NCBI GenBank assembly: GCA_017462545.1
Contig: JAFTQX010000032.1
Coordinates: forward strand, 1 to 52,855
Source: Clostridia bacterium
GTDB lineage: Bacteria > Bacillota > Clostridia > Oscillospirales > CAG-272
Reading direction: 5' to 3'
Length of the DNA: 52,855 nt
The notes below the pieces were generated by a model. It ran no database searches. It worked only from the letters and a program-made list of their open reading frames with translations, and had not been told where the DNA came from. Positions 37,460 to 46,577 of this stretch are shown here, piece after piece. Position 1 is the first letter of the stretch. Every line of letters starts with the position of its first letter. Both the position numbers and the translations under genes were made by a program.

Positions 37460-37488
37460 TTGACAATACATTCTCCTTGTGCTATACT
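37460..37488 (+). promoter_or_regulatory. promoter of the DUF4349 gene
   Basis: TTGACA (37460-37465) and TATACT (37483-37488), spacer 17; the leader to ATG 37580 is about 85 bases and contains no structure I can name. Confidence 0.78.
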
Positions 37489-37579
37489 GAAGAAAATCTT
37501 CAAAAAAGTGCAACCTTTTCCCAAGTTTTCCGCCTATGTGAGCAGAAGCGCATCCTAAAAATCAGAAAGGAATCCTGTT

Positions 37580-38473
37580 ATGAAAAAAACAGCTCTTCGC
37601 ATGCTAACCCTTTTTATGGCACTCCTTCTACTCCTTTCGCTTGCCGCTTGCGGTTCATCCGGCTCATCTGCCGGCGGCAGCCCCGACCTTGATTATAATG
37701 GCGCACCAGGCGATGCTTATCTTGAGGATAAGGAAAATTCCTCTGCCGGCAGCAGCGACATTTCGCTGCCCGAAAACCGCATCATTATCAAAACCGTTAA
37801 CGAAACGGTAGAGACGCTGGAATACGACGCTTTTCTGACCGCGCTGAACGAGGCGGTGGCAACGGCGGGTGGCTACTTCTCCTCTTCCTCCTATCGTGAC
37901 GGTAGCTACAATTCCACCGCACTGCGCACAGCAACCCTTGTCATTCGTGTACCGGCCGACAAGCTGACCGTTTTTTGTAACGAGGTAGACGGCATCGGCC
38001 ATGTGACCTCCTTTTATGAAACGGTAGATGATATCACGCTGGCCTATGTGGCCATTGAGAGCCGCATTGAGGTGCTGGTCAGCGAGGAGAGCGCGCTGCT
38101 GACGATGCTTAGCAAGGCAGGCAACATCTCGGATATGTTGGCGATCCGCAAGCAGCTGGAGGGCGTGCAGGGTGAGCTGGCCGAGCTGCGTGCACAAAAG
38201 CGCGTCTATGACGACCAGGTAGCCTACAGCACGGTCAACATGACGGTGCGCGAGGTCAAGCGCGTGAGCGAGGAGACCGATCAAATGACCTATGGCCAGG
38301 AGATCGGCTACACCTTTATGGAGAGCCTTTACAGCGTTGGGAATTTCTTCCGCGCGGCCTCTATCTTCCTTGTCGGCAATTCGCCCGTGCTGCTGCTTTG
38401 GGCAATTGTGATCGCTTGCGTTGTGCTGCTTGTACGCCTGATTCTGCGCAGAAACCGTCAAAATAAAGATTAA
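37580..38473 (+). CDS. DUF4349-domain lipoprotein
   Basis: The 297-residue protein starts with a lipoprotein signal (LAAC, lipid on C24), then a low-complexity linker to about 65. The DUF4349 domain follows: IIIKTVNETVETLEYDAF, VRLRVPADKL-type LVIRVPADKL, DITLAYVAIESRIEVL, a coiled-coil stretch (about 170-205, IRKQLEGVQGELAELR) and DDQVAYSTVNMTV. A C-terminal membrane helix lies near 265-290 with a basic tail (RRNRQNK). So it is anchored at both ends. The family's role is unknown. GAAAGGA precedes ATG 37580. Confidence 0.9.
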   Translation: MKKTALRMLTLFMALLLLLSLAACGSSGSSAGGSPDLDYNGAPGDAYLEDKENSSAGSSDISLPENRIIIKTVNETVETLEYDAFLTALNEAVATAGGYFSSSSYRDGSYNSTALRTATLVIRVPADKLTVFCNEVDGIGHVTSFYETVDDITLAYVAIESRIEVLVSEESALLTMLSKAGNISDMLAIRKQLEGVQGELAELRAQKRVYDDQVAYSTVNMTVREVKRVSEETDQMTYGQEIGYTFMESLYSVGNFFRAASIFLVGNSPVLLLWAIVIACVVLLVRLILRRNRQNKD

Positions 38474-38478
38474 CAAGT

Positions 38479-38506
38479 TGAAAAGAGGCTCAATGAGCCT
38501 CTTTTT
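38479..38506 (+). terminator. terminator of the DUF4349 gene
   Basis: Hairpin AAGAGGCTC-AAT-GAGCCTCTT followed by TTTTT, 6 bases after the stop codon and just before the proS promoter. Confidence 0.88.
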
Positions 38507-38520
38507 CATTCGACCGCCCC

Positions 38521-38549
38521 TTGACAAGGCGGCAAAAATGCGCTATAAT
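38521..38549 (+). promoter_or_regulatory. promoter of proS
   Basis: Consensus TTGACA (38521-38526) and TATAAT (38544-38549) with 17 bases between. The leader to ATG 38591 is short, so there is no room for a T-box. Confidence 0.85.
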
Positions 38550-38590
38550 ATTATGAATAAAAATTTCCTAAGAAGGAACGGTGACGTTTT

Positions 38591-40030
38591 ATGGCAGACA
38601 AGAAAATGGTGGAGCAGATCACATCCATGGATGTGGATTTTGCGCAATGGTACACCGATATTTGTAAAAAAGCAGACCTGATCGACTATTCCAGCGTCAA
38701 GGGCTGTATGATCATTCGCCCGTATGGCTATGCGATCTGGGAGAATATCCAGAAAATTCTTGACACCCGCTTTAAGGAGCTGGGGCATGAGAACGTATAT
38801 ATGCCGATGTTTATTCCCGAATCGCTTTTGCAGAAGGAAAAGGATCATGTAGCCGGCTTTGCGCCCGAGGTAGCCTGGATCACCCACGGCGGCAGCGAGC
38901 CGCTTGCCGAGCGTATGTGCGTACGCCCGACCTCTGAGACGCTGTTCTGCGAGCATTATGCAAACATCATTCACTCCTATCGCGATCTGCCGAAGCTGTA
39001 TAATCAATGGTGCAGCGTTGTTCGTTGGGAGAAGACCACCCGCCCCTTCCTGCGCAGCCGTGAGTTTTTGTGGCAGGAGGGTCACACCATGCACGCCACC
39101 GCCGAGGAGGCTGTTGCCGAGACCGTTCAGATGCTGAACGTGTATGCCGATTTCCATGAGCAGGATCTGGCCATTCCGGTTATCCGCGGCAAAAAGACCC
39201 CGAGCGACAAGTTCGCCGGTGCCGAAGACACCTATGCCATTGAGGCACTGATGCACGACGGCAAGGCCCTGCAGGCAGGCACCTCGCACTACTTTGGCGA
39301 CGGCTTTGCGCGCGCCTTTGATATCACCTACACTGACAAAGAGAACAAGGTCTGCTATCCTCACCAGACCTCTTGGGGTGTTACCACCCGTATGATCGGC
39401 GGTATTATTATGACACACGGTGACGACAACGGTCTTGTGCTGCCGCCTGCAGTTGCCCCTGTTCAGGTTGTCATCATTCCTGTACAGCAGCATAAGGAAG
39501 GCGTGCTGGCGAAGGCCGCCGAGATTGCCGACGCGCTGAAGGCTGCTGGCCTGCGTGTGAAGGTAGACGACAGCGATAACAGCCCCGGCTGGAAGTTTGC
39601 CGAGTATGAGATGAAGGGCGTGCCGGTACGTTTGGAGGTTGGCCCGCGCGATATTGAGAACAACTCTTGTGTGCTGGTTACCCGCCACAACCGCGAAAAG
39701 ACCTTCCACTCGCTGGATAACATCGCAGCAGCCGTTGCCGACAAGCTGGAGGAGGTACGCCGCGGTATTTACGAAAAGGCGCTTGCCAACCGCGAAAAGC
39801 GCACCTACATCTGCAAGACGATGGACGAGATCATTGCCAAGCTGGAAGCAAACGGTGACGGCTTGGTCAAGGCCATGTGGTGTGGTGAGGAGGCTTGCGA
39901 GGACGAGGTTAAGGAGAAGACCGGCGTAGGCAGCCGTTGTATTCCGCTGACCGAGGAAAAGCTCTCTGACGTTTGTGTTTGCTGCGGCAAGCCTGCCAAG
40001 CACATGGTCGTTTGGGGCAAGGCGTATTAA
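38591..40030 (+). CDS. proS: prolyl-tRNA synthetase, short (archaeal/eukaryotic-like) type
   Basis: ProRS charges tRNA-Pro. The 479-residue product is the short form without the bacterial insertion domain. It shows class II motifs: motif 2-like [24 protein letters not shown] (about 140-163), the TSE loop [12 protein letters not shown], and motif 3 region [21 protein letters not shown] (about 259-279), then an anticodon-binding domain (about 290-390) and a C-terminal zinc-like domain with CGEEACEDE and [18 protein letters not shown] precedes ATG 38591. It has its own promoter. Confidence 0.96.
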   Translation: MADKKMVEQITSMDVDFAQWYTDICKKADLIDYSSVKGCMIIRPYGYAIWENIQKILDTRFKELGHENVYMPMFIPESLLQKEKDHVAGFAPEVAWITHGGSEPLAERMCVRPTSETLFCEHYANIIHSYRDLPKLYNQWCSVVRWEKTTRPFLRSREFLWQEGHTMHATAEEAVAETVQMLNVYADFHEQDLAIPVIRGKKTPSDKFAGAEDTYAIEALMHDGKALQAGTSHYFGDGFARAFDITYTDKENKVCYPHQTSWGVTTRMIGGIIMTHGDDNGLVLPPAVAPVQVVIIPVQQHKEGVLAKAAEIADALKAAGLRVKVDDSDNSPGWKFAEYEMKGVPVRLEVGPRDIENNSCVLVTRHNREKTFHSLDNIAAAVADKLEEVRRGIYEKALANREKRTYICKTMDEIIAKLEANGDGLVKAMWCGEEACEDEVKEKTGVGSRCIPLTEEKLSDVCVCCGKPAKHMVVWGKAY

Positions 40031-40044
40031 TTTCGAATTTTTGT

Positions 40045-40071
40045 GAAACGGGTGTCAGAGGCACCCGTTTC
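40045..40071 (+). other. hairpin between proS and the biotin-ligase-like gene
   Basis: Perfect 10-base-pair stem GAAACGGGTG/CACCCGTTTC with loop TCAGAGG, not followed by a T-run. It may be a weak terminator or an mRNA-end structure; the next gene starts 35 bases later with AAAGGAGG. Confidence 0.5.
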
Positions 40072-40105
40072 GTGTAAATACTGTAAGGGGAAAGGAGGGA
40101 GACGA

Positions 40106-40867
40106 ATGGAAGAACGAAAAAGCAGCACCGGCAAAAAAAGCGTGCTAAGCTGCGAAAGCGGCAGAATGATCATTGTAGAAGAAAGCGAAACGCCGATTGC
40201 CGGCAACGCCCCGCTGTCAGAGCTGGCGCAGAACGGAAAAGAAGAAGGGTATATCCTGTTCAGCGAGCTGCCTGCATGCCCGCTTGACGATTGCGATGGC
40301 CCGGGTATGTTCCTTTCTATCCTCACGCGCCCTGCCCTACCCGTTCAAGAGGCAGGGATTTTACCCGTAGTGGCAGCGGTAGCGGTAGCCCGCGCTATTG
40401 AAAAGCTGTCTGAAAGCCGCATCCGCATTCGTTGGGTAAACGATCTTTTCCATGGGGAGGATAAGCTCTGTTCCATGGTCTCCTCTACCCGCCTCTCCCC
40501 CGAGGGGCAACTGGAGTATGCGGTCATCGGCATGTCGCTTTGCCTATCAAGCAACCATTTCCCACCAAAGCTGGGAGATGTGATCCGCCGTGTGTTCAAC
40601 GGCGAGCTGCGTGAGCTGCCCTCTCGCTTGAGTGATGCCATCGCGCTGGAGTTTTTCTCGATCTACGATCGTTTAAAGATTGATCGGAGCTTTATGGAGG
40701 AGTACCGCCTGCGCTCGATGATCATCGGCAAACGCGTGAAGGTCCTGGTGGGAGACACCTATATCCGCGGCAGAGTGATTGGTATTGACGATCACGCCTG
40801 CCTGACGGTGGAGCTGCGCAGCGGTGCGAAAATGACCATCGCATCCCGCTCTGAAATTGTATTTTGA
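40106..40867 (+). CDS. biotin-protein-ligase-like protein with degenerate nucleotide loop
   Basis: The 253-residue protein aligns with the catalytic and C-terminal domains of biotin-[acetyl-CoA carboxylase] ligase: RIRWVNDLF stands where BirA has KWPND, DKLCSMV where it has GKL-GI, and the C-terminal SH3-like domain shows RLRSMIIGKRVKVLVGD and GRVIGIDDHACLTVEL. However, the glycine/arginine-rich loop (GRGRRGR) that binds biotinyl-AMP is missing: LPACPLDDCDGPGMFLSI occupies its place. There is no N-terminal DNA-binding domain. So it may be an inactive or specialised paralogue rather than a normal ligase. AAAGGAGG lies before ATG 40106. The next gene follows after a terminator. Confidence 0.75.
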   Translation: MEERKSSTGKKSVLSCESGRMIIVEESETPIAGNAPLSELAQNGKEEGYILFSELPACPLDDCDGPGMFLSILTRPALPVQEAGILPVVAAVAVARAIEKLSESRIRIRWVNDLFHGEDKLCSMVSSTRLSPEGQLEYAVIGMSLCLSSNHFPPKLGDVIRRVFNGELRELPSRLSDAIALEFFSIYDRLKIDRSFMEEYRLRSMIIGKRVKVLVGDTYIRGRVIGIDDHACLTVELRSGAKMTIASRSEIVF

Positions 40868-40905
40868 AAAAAGACAGGAAGGCAGCACCTTCCTGTCTTT
40901 TTTCA
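40865..40905 (+). terminator. terminator of the biotin-ligase-like gene
   Basis: Stem AAAAAAGACAGGAAGG/CCTTCCTGTCTTTTTT with loop CAGCA, overlapping the stop codon; T-run follows. Confidence 0.88.
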
Positions 40906-40952
40906 TAAAACAGCCTTTCCGTGCATACATTGATGCAAAAAGGAGGCATGGT

Positions 40953-41282
40953 ATGGAGCGTAATAAATGGGAGTTCCCCGTAGATATGCGGCAGCAAACA
41001 AGCAACGCAACCGCGTTGCTCCTGCTGGCGGCGCTGCTGGTGGGTGTGTTTTTTCTGGCGCTGGGTGCTTACGGCTATTTTGCAGCCGTCGGCGAGGGGA
41101 GTTTAACGGGCGAATTGCCGGATGCTGTACTGGCACTGCGCGGCTTTGTGGAGGAAAACGAGGCTGTGGCCGTCTTCCTTGGTCTTTCGTCCGACGAGGC
41201 CATTGAGACAATGGGCAAGCCGAGCGAGGAAGAACGTATCCGCGAGGCAGCAGAGGCCTACATCCGGGAGAAGCAAGGATGA
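40953..41282 (+). CDS. small membrane protein of unknown function
   Basis: The 109-residue protein, not recognised, has one strong membrane helix (about 19-48, TALLLLAALLVGVFFLALGAYGYFAA) with a short N-terminal tail and a charged, glutamate-rich C-terminal part that probably forms helices. ATG 40953 follows AGGAGG by 8 bases. Its stop overlaps the start of the M50 protease gene by ATGA, so the two are translated together and may work as a pair. Confidence 0.75.
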   Translation: MERNKWEFPVDMRQQTSNATALLLLAALLVGVFFLALGAYGYFAAVGEGSLTGELPDAVLALRGFVEENEAVAVFLGLSSDEAIETMGKPSEEERIREAAEAYIREKQG

Positions 41283-41887
41283 ACCGTTATCTGCTTCGGC
41301 GTGCGCTTGCCGGAATGCTGCCATCCCTGTGGCCGGCATTTTGGTTGGTCTTTATTCTATTGACCGAGCCCCCCGCCTACGCCCTGTTTATGCTGGCAGC
41401 CACCGCCCTGCATGAAACGGGGCACCTTTTTGCCTTTATTGCCTGCGGTGAGCCGCTGCCCCGCTTTGCGGGGCGGCAATTTGGGCTGCTGCTGACCCCG
41501 ACGGGGGATACGCTATCCCCCGGGCATGAGCTGATGATTTGCGCAGCAGGACCGCTGTTTAATCTGGTAGCCTGTCTTGCGCTGATCCCTGCGCTGCGTG
41601 CGGGCGTGGCGAGTGATGCCAGCTTTTGCTTTTTCGCGCTCAATCTCTTTACCGCGCTGTTCAATCTGCTCCCGCTCTCCGGCTTTGACGGAGGCAGGAT
41701 GCTCTCTGCCGCCCTCACGCTCACCTGCCCTTTGCGAATCGCGCGAGCCGTATGCACCGCCATCGCGTTGGCAGGGGCAATTTTTTTCTATTTTTTTGCC
41801 TTATTCCTCACATTTGCGGCAGGTGCCGGCCCCTATCCGTTTTTGCTGGCAATGTTTCTTCTGTGGAGCGAAGGACGTCATCTGTAG
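41279..41887 (+). CDS. M50-family (site-2) intramembrane metalloprotease
   Basis: The 202-residue protein is a compact site-2 protease: HETGH (H45, E46, H49) and NLLPLSGFDGGRM with D137, the third zinc ligand, within about five or six hydrophobic helices. Bacillota relatives cleave sporulation or stress membrane proteins (SpoIVFB and others). No PDZ or CBS domain is visible. It begins by ATGA overlap with the small membrane protein upstream, a possible partner or inhibitor. The gap after it to the pot promoter (41888-42002) has no gene. Confidence 0.88.
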   Translation: MNRYLLRRALAGMLPSLWPAFWLVFILLTEPPAYALFMLAATALHETGHLFAFIACGEPLPRFAGRQFGLLLTPTGDTLSPGHELMICAAGPLFNLVACLALIPALRAGVASDASFCFFALNLFTALFNLLPLSGFDGGRMLSAALTLTCPLRIARAVCTAIALAGAIFFYFFALFLTFAAGAGPYPFLLAMFLLWSEGRHL

Positions 41888-42002
41888 CCAACAAGAGGAT
41901 TTTTGAGCATTTTGGAGGAAAAGCGAGGATTTGGGAAGAAAACGGGAGGTTCCTTTGCCTCACGGCGGCTAATCACAATTATTAAAATATTTTCAAAATA
42001 TA

Positions 42003-42031
42003 TTGCATTTTTCTTCATTATTTGCTATAAT
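42003..42031 (+). promoter_or_regulatory. promoter of the potABCD operon
   Basis: TTGCAT (42003-42008), spacer 17, TATAAT (42026-42031); the start of potA lies about 60 bases downstream. Confidence 0.78.
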
Positions 42032-42093
42032 GCATGTAATTGCTGAAAATAGTCGTTTTCAGCAGCAGAAAGGAGCGCGATAACACAAAAGAA

Positions 42094-43212
42094 ATGAACA
42101 AACTGATTGAACTGAAGGGGATCTCCAAATCCTATGACGGCGAGACTGTCCTCAACCACATTGATCTGGACATCCACGACCACGAATTTGTCACCCTGCT
42201 CGGCCCCTCCGGCTGCGGAAAAACCACAACGCTGCGCATCATTGGCGGCTTTGTGACACCGGACGAGGGGGATGTGATCTTTGACGGCGCACGCATCAAC
42301 GACCTGCCGCCCTACAAGCGTCATGTCAATACCGTGTTCCAGAAATACGCCCTGTTCCCGCATCTGAACGTGTATGAGAACATTGCCTTTGCATTGCGGC
42401 TGGCCCGCCTGCCGGAGGCAGAGATCTCTCGCCGCGTGAAGGAAATGCTGGAGCTGGTTGCCCTTTCGGGCTTTGAGCGCAAAAATGTCAATCTGCTCTC
42501 GGGCGGTCAGCAGCAGCGCGTTGCGATCGCGCGTGCGCTGATCAACAAGCCGCGCGTCCTGCTTTTGGATGAGCCGCTTGGCGCCCTGGACCTGAAGCTG
42601 CGCAAGGACATGCAGAACGAGCTGAAAAAAATACAAACACAAACCGGCATCACCTTTATCTACGTCACCCACGACCAGGAGGAGGCTCTTTCGATGTCGG
42701 ATACCGTTGTGGTCATGCAAAACGGCGTGATCCAGCAGATCGGCTCTCCCACCGACATTTACAACGAGCCTATCAACGCCTTTGTTGCCGACTTTATTGG
42801 TGAGAGTAACATCTTAGAAGGCGTGATGCTGGAGGACAAGCTCGTCTCCATCTCCGGCCAAACCTTCACCTGTCTTGACGGCGGCTTTGAAAAGAATCAG
42901 CCGGTGGATGTTGTCGTACGCCCCGAGGACGTAGATGTCGTCAAGCCTGAGGAGGGCATGCTGCGCGGCACGGTCTCCTCTGTCACCTTCAAGGGCGTGC
43001 ATTATGAGATCATTGTGGATATCGGCGGTTTCAAGTGGATGATTCAGACCACCGACTATGTAGCACCCGATGCCCAGATTGGTCTGTATATTGAGCCGGA
43101 TGCCATTCACGTTATGAACAAATCCGAATTTTCCGGTCAGTTTGGTGACTACAGCTCCTTCAGCGACGAGATGGATGATATCTCCAACCCCGACGCAACA
43201 GAAGAAGAATAA
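42094..43212 (+). CDS. potA: spermidine/putrescine ABC transporter ATP-binding protein
   Basis: The 372-residue ATPase carries Walker [13 protein letters not shown] (about 38-49), signature [15 protein letters not shown], Walker [12 protein letters not shown] and [12 protein letters not shown], followed by a TOBE domain (about 245-360). It powers polyamine uptake with PotB, PotC and PotD downstream. The ribosome site AAAGGAG is 18 bases before ATG 42094, unusually far, but no other in-frame start lies closer. It ends with an acidic tail. potB follows. Confidence 0.93.
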   Translation: MNKLIELKGISKSYDGETVLNHIDLDIHDHEFVTLLGPSGCGKTTTLRIIGGFVTPDEGDVIFDGARINDLPPYKRHVNTVFQKYALFPHLNVYENIAFALRLARLPEAEISRRVKEMLELVALSGFERKNVNLLSGGQQQRVAIARALINKPRVLLLDEPLGALDLKLRKDMQNELKKIQTQTGITFIYVTHDQEEALSMSDTVVVMQNGVIQQIGSPTDIYNEPINAFVADFIGESNILEGVMLEDKLVSISGQTFTCLDGGFEKNQPVDVVVRPEDVDVVKPEEGMLRGTVSSVTFKGVHYEIIVDIGGFKWMIQTTDYVAPDAQIGLYIEPDAIHVMNKSEFSGQFGDYSSFSDEMDDISNPDATEEE

Positions 43213-43262
43213 TCAGGATGAAGGAAGCCCCTGCGCGGGGCATGGTGATACAAAAAGAAAAG

Positions 43263-44105
43263 ATGAACAAAAAACGGTCATTTTTGCGTACGGCGGCGGC
43301 ATACCCCCACATGGTGTGGAGTGCGCTGTTCATCGTCGCACCCTTGATTTTTGTTTTGTACTACGCGCTGACGACAGAGGACGCCAACGGAAATTTCCAA
43401 TTTTCCTGGTCCAACATCACAGCGTTGGCGGGTGAAAACTATCTGCCCGTCTTCTTCCGCTCGATCTGCTTTGCGATTGTGGCAACGGCGATCTGCCTGT
43501 TGCTCGCCTATCCGCTTGCCTATTTTCTTTCCAAGTGCAAGGTCTCCTCGCAGCGTATGCTGATTATGCTGGTGATGCTGCCCATGTGGATGAACCTGCT
43601 GATCCGCACCTATTCGTGGATGAACATTTTGGAAACGAATGGCCTTATTAACAACCTGCTGACCACGCTGGGACTGCCGAACGCCAAGCTGCTTGGCAAC
43701 GGCGCAGCGGTGGTGCTGGGCATGGTTTACAACTTCCTGCCCTATATGATCATGCCGATCTACACCGTGATGAGCAAGATCGACCCGCGCTATCTGGAGG
43801 CAGCAGCCGACCTCGGCTGCAACGGCCGCCAAACGATGCTGCGCGTGGTTTTCCCGCTCTCGGTCTCGGGCATCATTTCGGGCATCACGATGGTGTTTGT
43901 CCCCTCTGTTAGTACCTTTTACATCTCGCAAAAGATGGGCAACGGCCGCTTTGAGATGATCGGTGATACGATCGAGCGGCAGTTTATGTCCAACTATGAT
44001 TATCACATGGGTGCCACCCTTTCGCTGGTGCTGATGGTGCTGATCATCATTTGCCTGGCGGTGATGAATCGCTTTGGCGAAGAGGACGGAGGTGTATTGG
44101 TATGA
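43263..44105 (+). CDS. potB: spermidine/putrescine ABC transporter permease PotB
   Basis: The permease has six helices and the EAA loop EAAADLGCNGRQTMLRVVFPLSVSGI (about 178-203). From ATG 43263 it has 280 residues, the family length, starting MNKKRSFLRTAAAY. An in-frame ATG at 43218 would add 15 residues and one at 43242 would add 7; none has a clear ribosome site. A small hairpin (GCCCC-TGCGC-GGGGC, 43227-43241) lies between. Start choice is therefore uncertain. It ends by ATGA overlap with potC. Confidence 0.88.
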   Translation: MNKKRSFLRTAAAYPHMVWSALFIVAPLIFVLYYALTTEDANGNFQFSWSNITALAGENYLPVFFRSICFAIVATAICLLLAYPLAYFLSKCKVSSQRMLIMLVMLPMWMNLLIRTYSWMNILETNGLINNLLTTLGLPNAKLLGNGAAVVLGMVYNFLPYMIMPIYTVMSKIDPRYLEAAADLGCNGRQTMLRVVFPLSVSGIISGITMVFVPSVSTFYISQKMGNGRFEMIGDTIERQFMSNYDYHMGATLSLVLMVLIIICLAVMNRFGEEDGGVLV

Positions 44106-44956
44106 AGATACTCTCCCGTGTTTACATGGCTCTGATCTTTCTGTTCCTCTACGCCCCGCTGATCATCATGGTGCTCTTTTCCTTCAACGAGGCAAACAGC
44201 CTTTCCAATTTCACAGGCTTTTCGCTGAAGTGGTATGAGGAGCTGTTTCAGAGTGAAGAGGTGCTGGATGTGCTTTATAACACGCTCATCCTTGCCCTGC
44301 TCTCCTCGCTGATTGCCACCGTCATCGGCACGGCTGCCGCCGTAGGCATTGAAAAAATGCGCACACGCTGGCTGAAATCCACCGTCAATACCATCTCCAA
44401 TATGCCGATGATGAACCCCGATATCGTAACCGGTATTTCGATGGCGCTTCTCTTCGCCTTCGCGATGAAGCTGTTTAACATGGAGAGCATTTTCGGGTTT
44501 TGGACGGTGCTGATCGCCCATGTCACCTTTAACCTCCCCTATGTGATCCTTTCTGTCGTTCCGAAGATTCGTCAAATGGATCGCTACCTGCCGGAGGCTG
44601 CGCTGGATCTTGGCTGCACGCCGCTGCAATCCTTCTTTAAGGTCGAGCTGCCCGCCATTCTGCCGGGCGTTCTTTCCGGCTTTGTAATGGCCATTACCCT
44701 GTCACTTGACGACTTTGTTATCAGTTATTTCAACACCGACGGTGATTTTCAGACGCTGCCGATCTACATCTTCGGCATGACCAAGCGTACCGTCACCCCG
44801 GATATCTACTCGCTCTCCACCCTGCTCTTTGCGGGTGTGCTGCTAATGCTGATCCTCTCCAATCTGCTGCAAAGCCATGCTGAAAAGAAGGAGCAGCAGC
44901 GCGCAAATGCTATGCGCCGTCAGGCGCGCCGCAAGACGGAAGGAGGGCGCAAATGA
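44102..44956 (+). CDS. potC: spermidine/putrescine ABC transporter permease PotC
   Basis: The 284-residue partner permease has six helices, the N-terminal YAPLIIMVLFSFNEA typical of PotC and the EAA loop EAALDLGCTPLQSFFKVELPAILPGV. GGAGG lies 9 bases before ATG 44102, inside the end of potB. The last residues are very basic (RRQARRKTEGGRK). It overlaps potD by ATGA. Confidence 0.94.
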   Translation: MKILSRVYMALIFLFLYAPLIIMVLFSFNEANSLSNFTGFSLKWYEELFQSEEVLDVLYNTLILALLSSLIATVIGTAAAVGIEKMRTRWLKSTVNTISNMPMMNPDIVTGISMALLFAFAMKLFNMESIFGFWTVLIAHVTFNLPYVILSVVPKIRQMDRYLPEAALDLGCTPLQSFFKVELPAILPGVLSGFVMAITLSLDDFVISYFNTDGDFQTLPIYIFGMTKRTVTPDIYSLSTLLFAGVLLMLILSNLLQSHAEKKEQQRANAMRRQARRKTEGGRK

Positions 44957-46398
44957 TGAAAAAAGCGTTATCCTGCCTTCTTCTGCTGCTCATGCTGGCT
45001 ACCCTGCCCGGTGTGCTCACCTCCTGCGCCCTTGTAGAGCCTGTCAAAAAGCTGTACGTTTACAACTGGGGCGAATACATGACCCTGGAAAGCGGCGAGG
45101 ACGAGGTGCACCTCAATCATGAATTTGAAGCATGGTATGAAGAGACCTACGGCGAGCGGATTGAGGTCGTTTACTCGGTTTTCTCCTCCAATGAAGAAAT
45201 GTACGCCAAGCTGCGCAACGGCTCCTCCAAGATCGATCTGATCATCCCGTCCGAATACATGATCGAGCGGTTAATCAAGGAAGAGATGCTGATGCCGCTG
45301 GATTTTAGCATCATTACCGCGTACGAGGAAACGATCGACCCCCGTTTTCAAGAGATGGCCACCAAGCCCTACTGCGTTCCCTACACCTATGGCTACCTCG
45401 GCCTCATTTACGATGGTGCGCTGGATGAATCGCTTCGTGACGAAAACGGAGACATGAGCTGGCGTGTGCTGTGGAATGAAATCCCGGATGGCACCGATCT
45501 GACCGATAAGATCCTGACCTTCAACAACAGCCGTGATGCCTTTGGCATTGCGCAGTTCATCCTCAATTATGAAACCGCACTGAAAAACGACGAAAAGCCC
45601 GGCACGCAGGATCTGTATGTCAATACCAGCGACACATCCCGCTGGGACAAGGCATATCTGCTGCTGGAGGCGCAGAAGGACAGCCTGCAGGCCTATGTTA
45701 TGGACGAGATCTATAACAAGATGGAAAGCGGCGCAGCGCTGCTCGCCCCCTACTACGCAGGTGACTACTTCACCATGGTAGACGTCAATGAAAACCTGTC
45801 CTTTGCCTATCCGAAGGAGGGCACCAACTTCTTCTACGATGCCATGTGCGTGCCGAAATCGGCAAAGAACCCGATCGAGGCACAGCGGTATATCAACTTC
45901 ATCCTTGGCGGTGAGGATGGTGAGACGCTGGATGCCATCATTGCCAATGCCGAGTGGGTCGGCTATTCCTGGCCGAACATGAAGGTGACCATGAACCTCG
46001 ATTATCTGGCTGACATGGCCGACGACGAGGATGGTTATGGTGCCGAGGCACTTTCGATCCTCTATCCCGAGAGCGACCACGAGGCACTGCTTGCCATGGT
46101 AGAGGAGTACGCTGCTTGGCGCGAGGAGGCCGGGGAGGATTATGACCCTACCGACTATCCGGGGCAGCAGCCGACGATCGACATGTTCACCGATGTCAAT
46201 GAAGACTTTGTGACCTATATTTATGAAAATTTAGATAACGACACGCTGGTATACGCCAACGGCCGATGGGAAGCTCTGAAGCTGACAAGCGCGCCCTGCA
46301 CAGAGATCTATGTGCTCTCGGGCGTGATTGTACTGCTGCTGATTGCATGGGCTGTTCTCTATGCGCTGACACGGCGTTACCGCAGCCGCTACTATTAA
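44953..46398 (+). CDS. potD: spermidine/putrescine-binding lipoprotein PotD with additional C-terminal membrane helix
   Basis: The 481-residue protein has a lipoprotein signal (LTSC, lipid on C25) and the PotD fold beginning KLYVYNWGEYM, with SKIDLIIPSEYMIERL, YCVPYTYGYLGLIYD and a C-terminal lobe including PKEGTNFFYDAMCVPKSAKNP. Usual PotD proteins are about 350 residues. Here about 100 residues follow (an acidic linker, about 355-440) and end in a hydrophobic helix (about 453-474, SGVIVLLLIAWAVLYAL) with a basic tail RRYRSRYY. So it may be held in the membrane at both ends. It is the last gene of the pot operon. Confidence 0.92.
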   Translation: MMKKALSCLLLLLMLATLPGVLTSCALVEPVKKLYVYNWGEYMTLESGEDEVHLNHEFEAWYEETYGERIEVVYSVFSSNEEMYAKLRNGSSKIDLIIPSEYMIERLIKEEMLMPLDFSIITAYEETIDPRFQEMATKPYCVPYTYGYLGLIYDGALDESLRDENGDMSWRVLWNEIPDGTDLTDKILTFNNSRDAFGIAQFILNYETALKNDEKPGTQDLYVNTSDTSRWDKAYLLLEAQKDSLQAYVMDEIYNKMESGAALLAPYYAGDYFTMVDVNENLSFAYPKEGTNFFYDAMCVPKSAKNPIEAQRYINFILGGEDGETLDAIIANAEWVGYSWPNMKVTMNLDYLADMADDEDGYGAEALSILYPESDHEALLAMVEEYAAWREEAGEDYDPTDYPGQQPTIDMFTDVNEDFVTYIYENLDNDTLVYANGRWEALKLTSAPCTEIYVLSGVIVLLLIAWAVLYALTRRYRSRYY

Positions 46399-46404
46399 AT
46401 TTCA

Positions 46405-46444
46405 TCCCACGGTGGATTTTTTCACCGTGGGACTGTTTTTTTTC
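46405..46444 (+). terminator. terminator of the pot operon
   Basis: Hairpin TCCCACGGTG/CACCGTGGGA with loop ATTTTTT-like, followed by a run of eight T, 7 bases after the potD stop. Confidence 0.92.
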
Positions 46445-46453
46445 GTTTTTCTA

Positions 46454-46482
46454 TTGACAAATGGCGAAAAACTTGGTATAAT
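46454..46482 (+). promoter_or_regulatory. promoter of the rpmH cluster
   Basis: TTGACA (46454-46459) and TATAAT (46477-46482), spacer 17. The leader to ATG 46578 is about 90 bases and no gene is seen in it. Confidence 0.85.
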
Positions 46483-46577
46483 ATCATGTGCCTTATTGGG
46501 AATATGCTGCACAAGGCGCGGGTTACCCCGCGGCAACAATTTCAGCTTACGATAAAAACAAAGGAGGGATCTCTGCT

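Noticed and set aside
38550-38590. T-box leader before proS
   Set aside because: The leader is only about 35 bases between the -10 box and the ribosome site, too short for a T-box.
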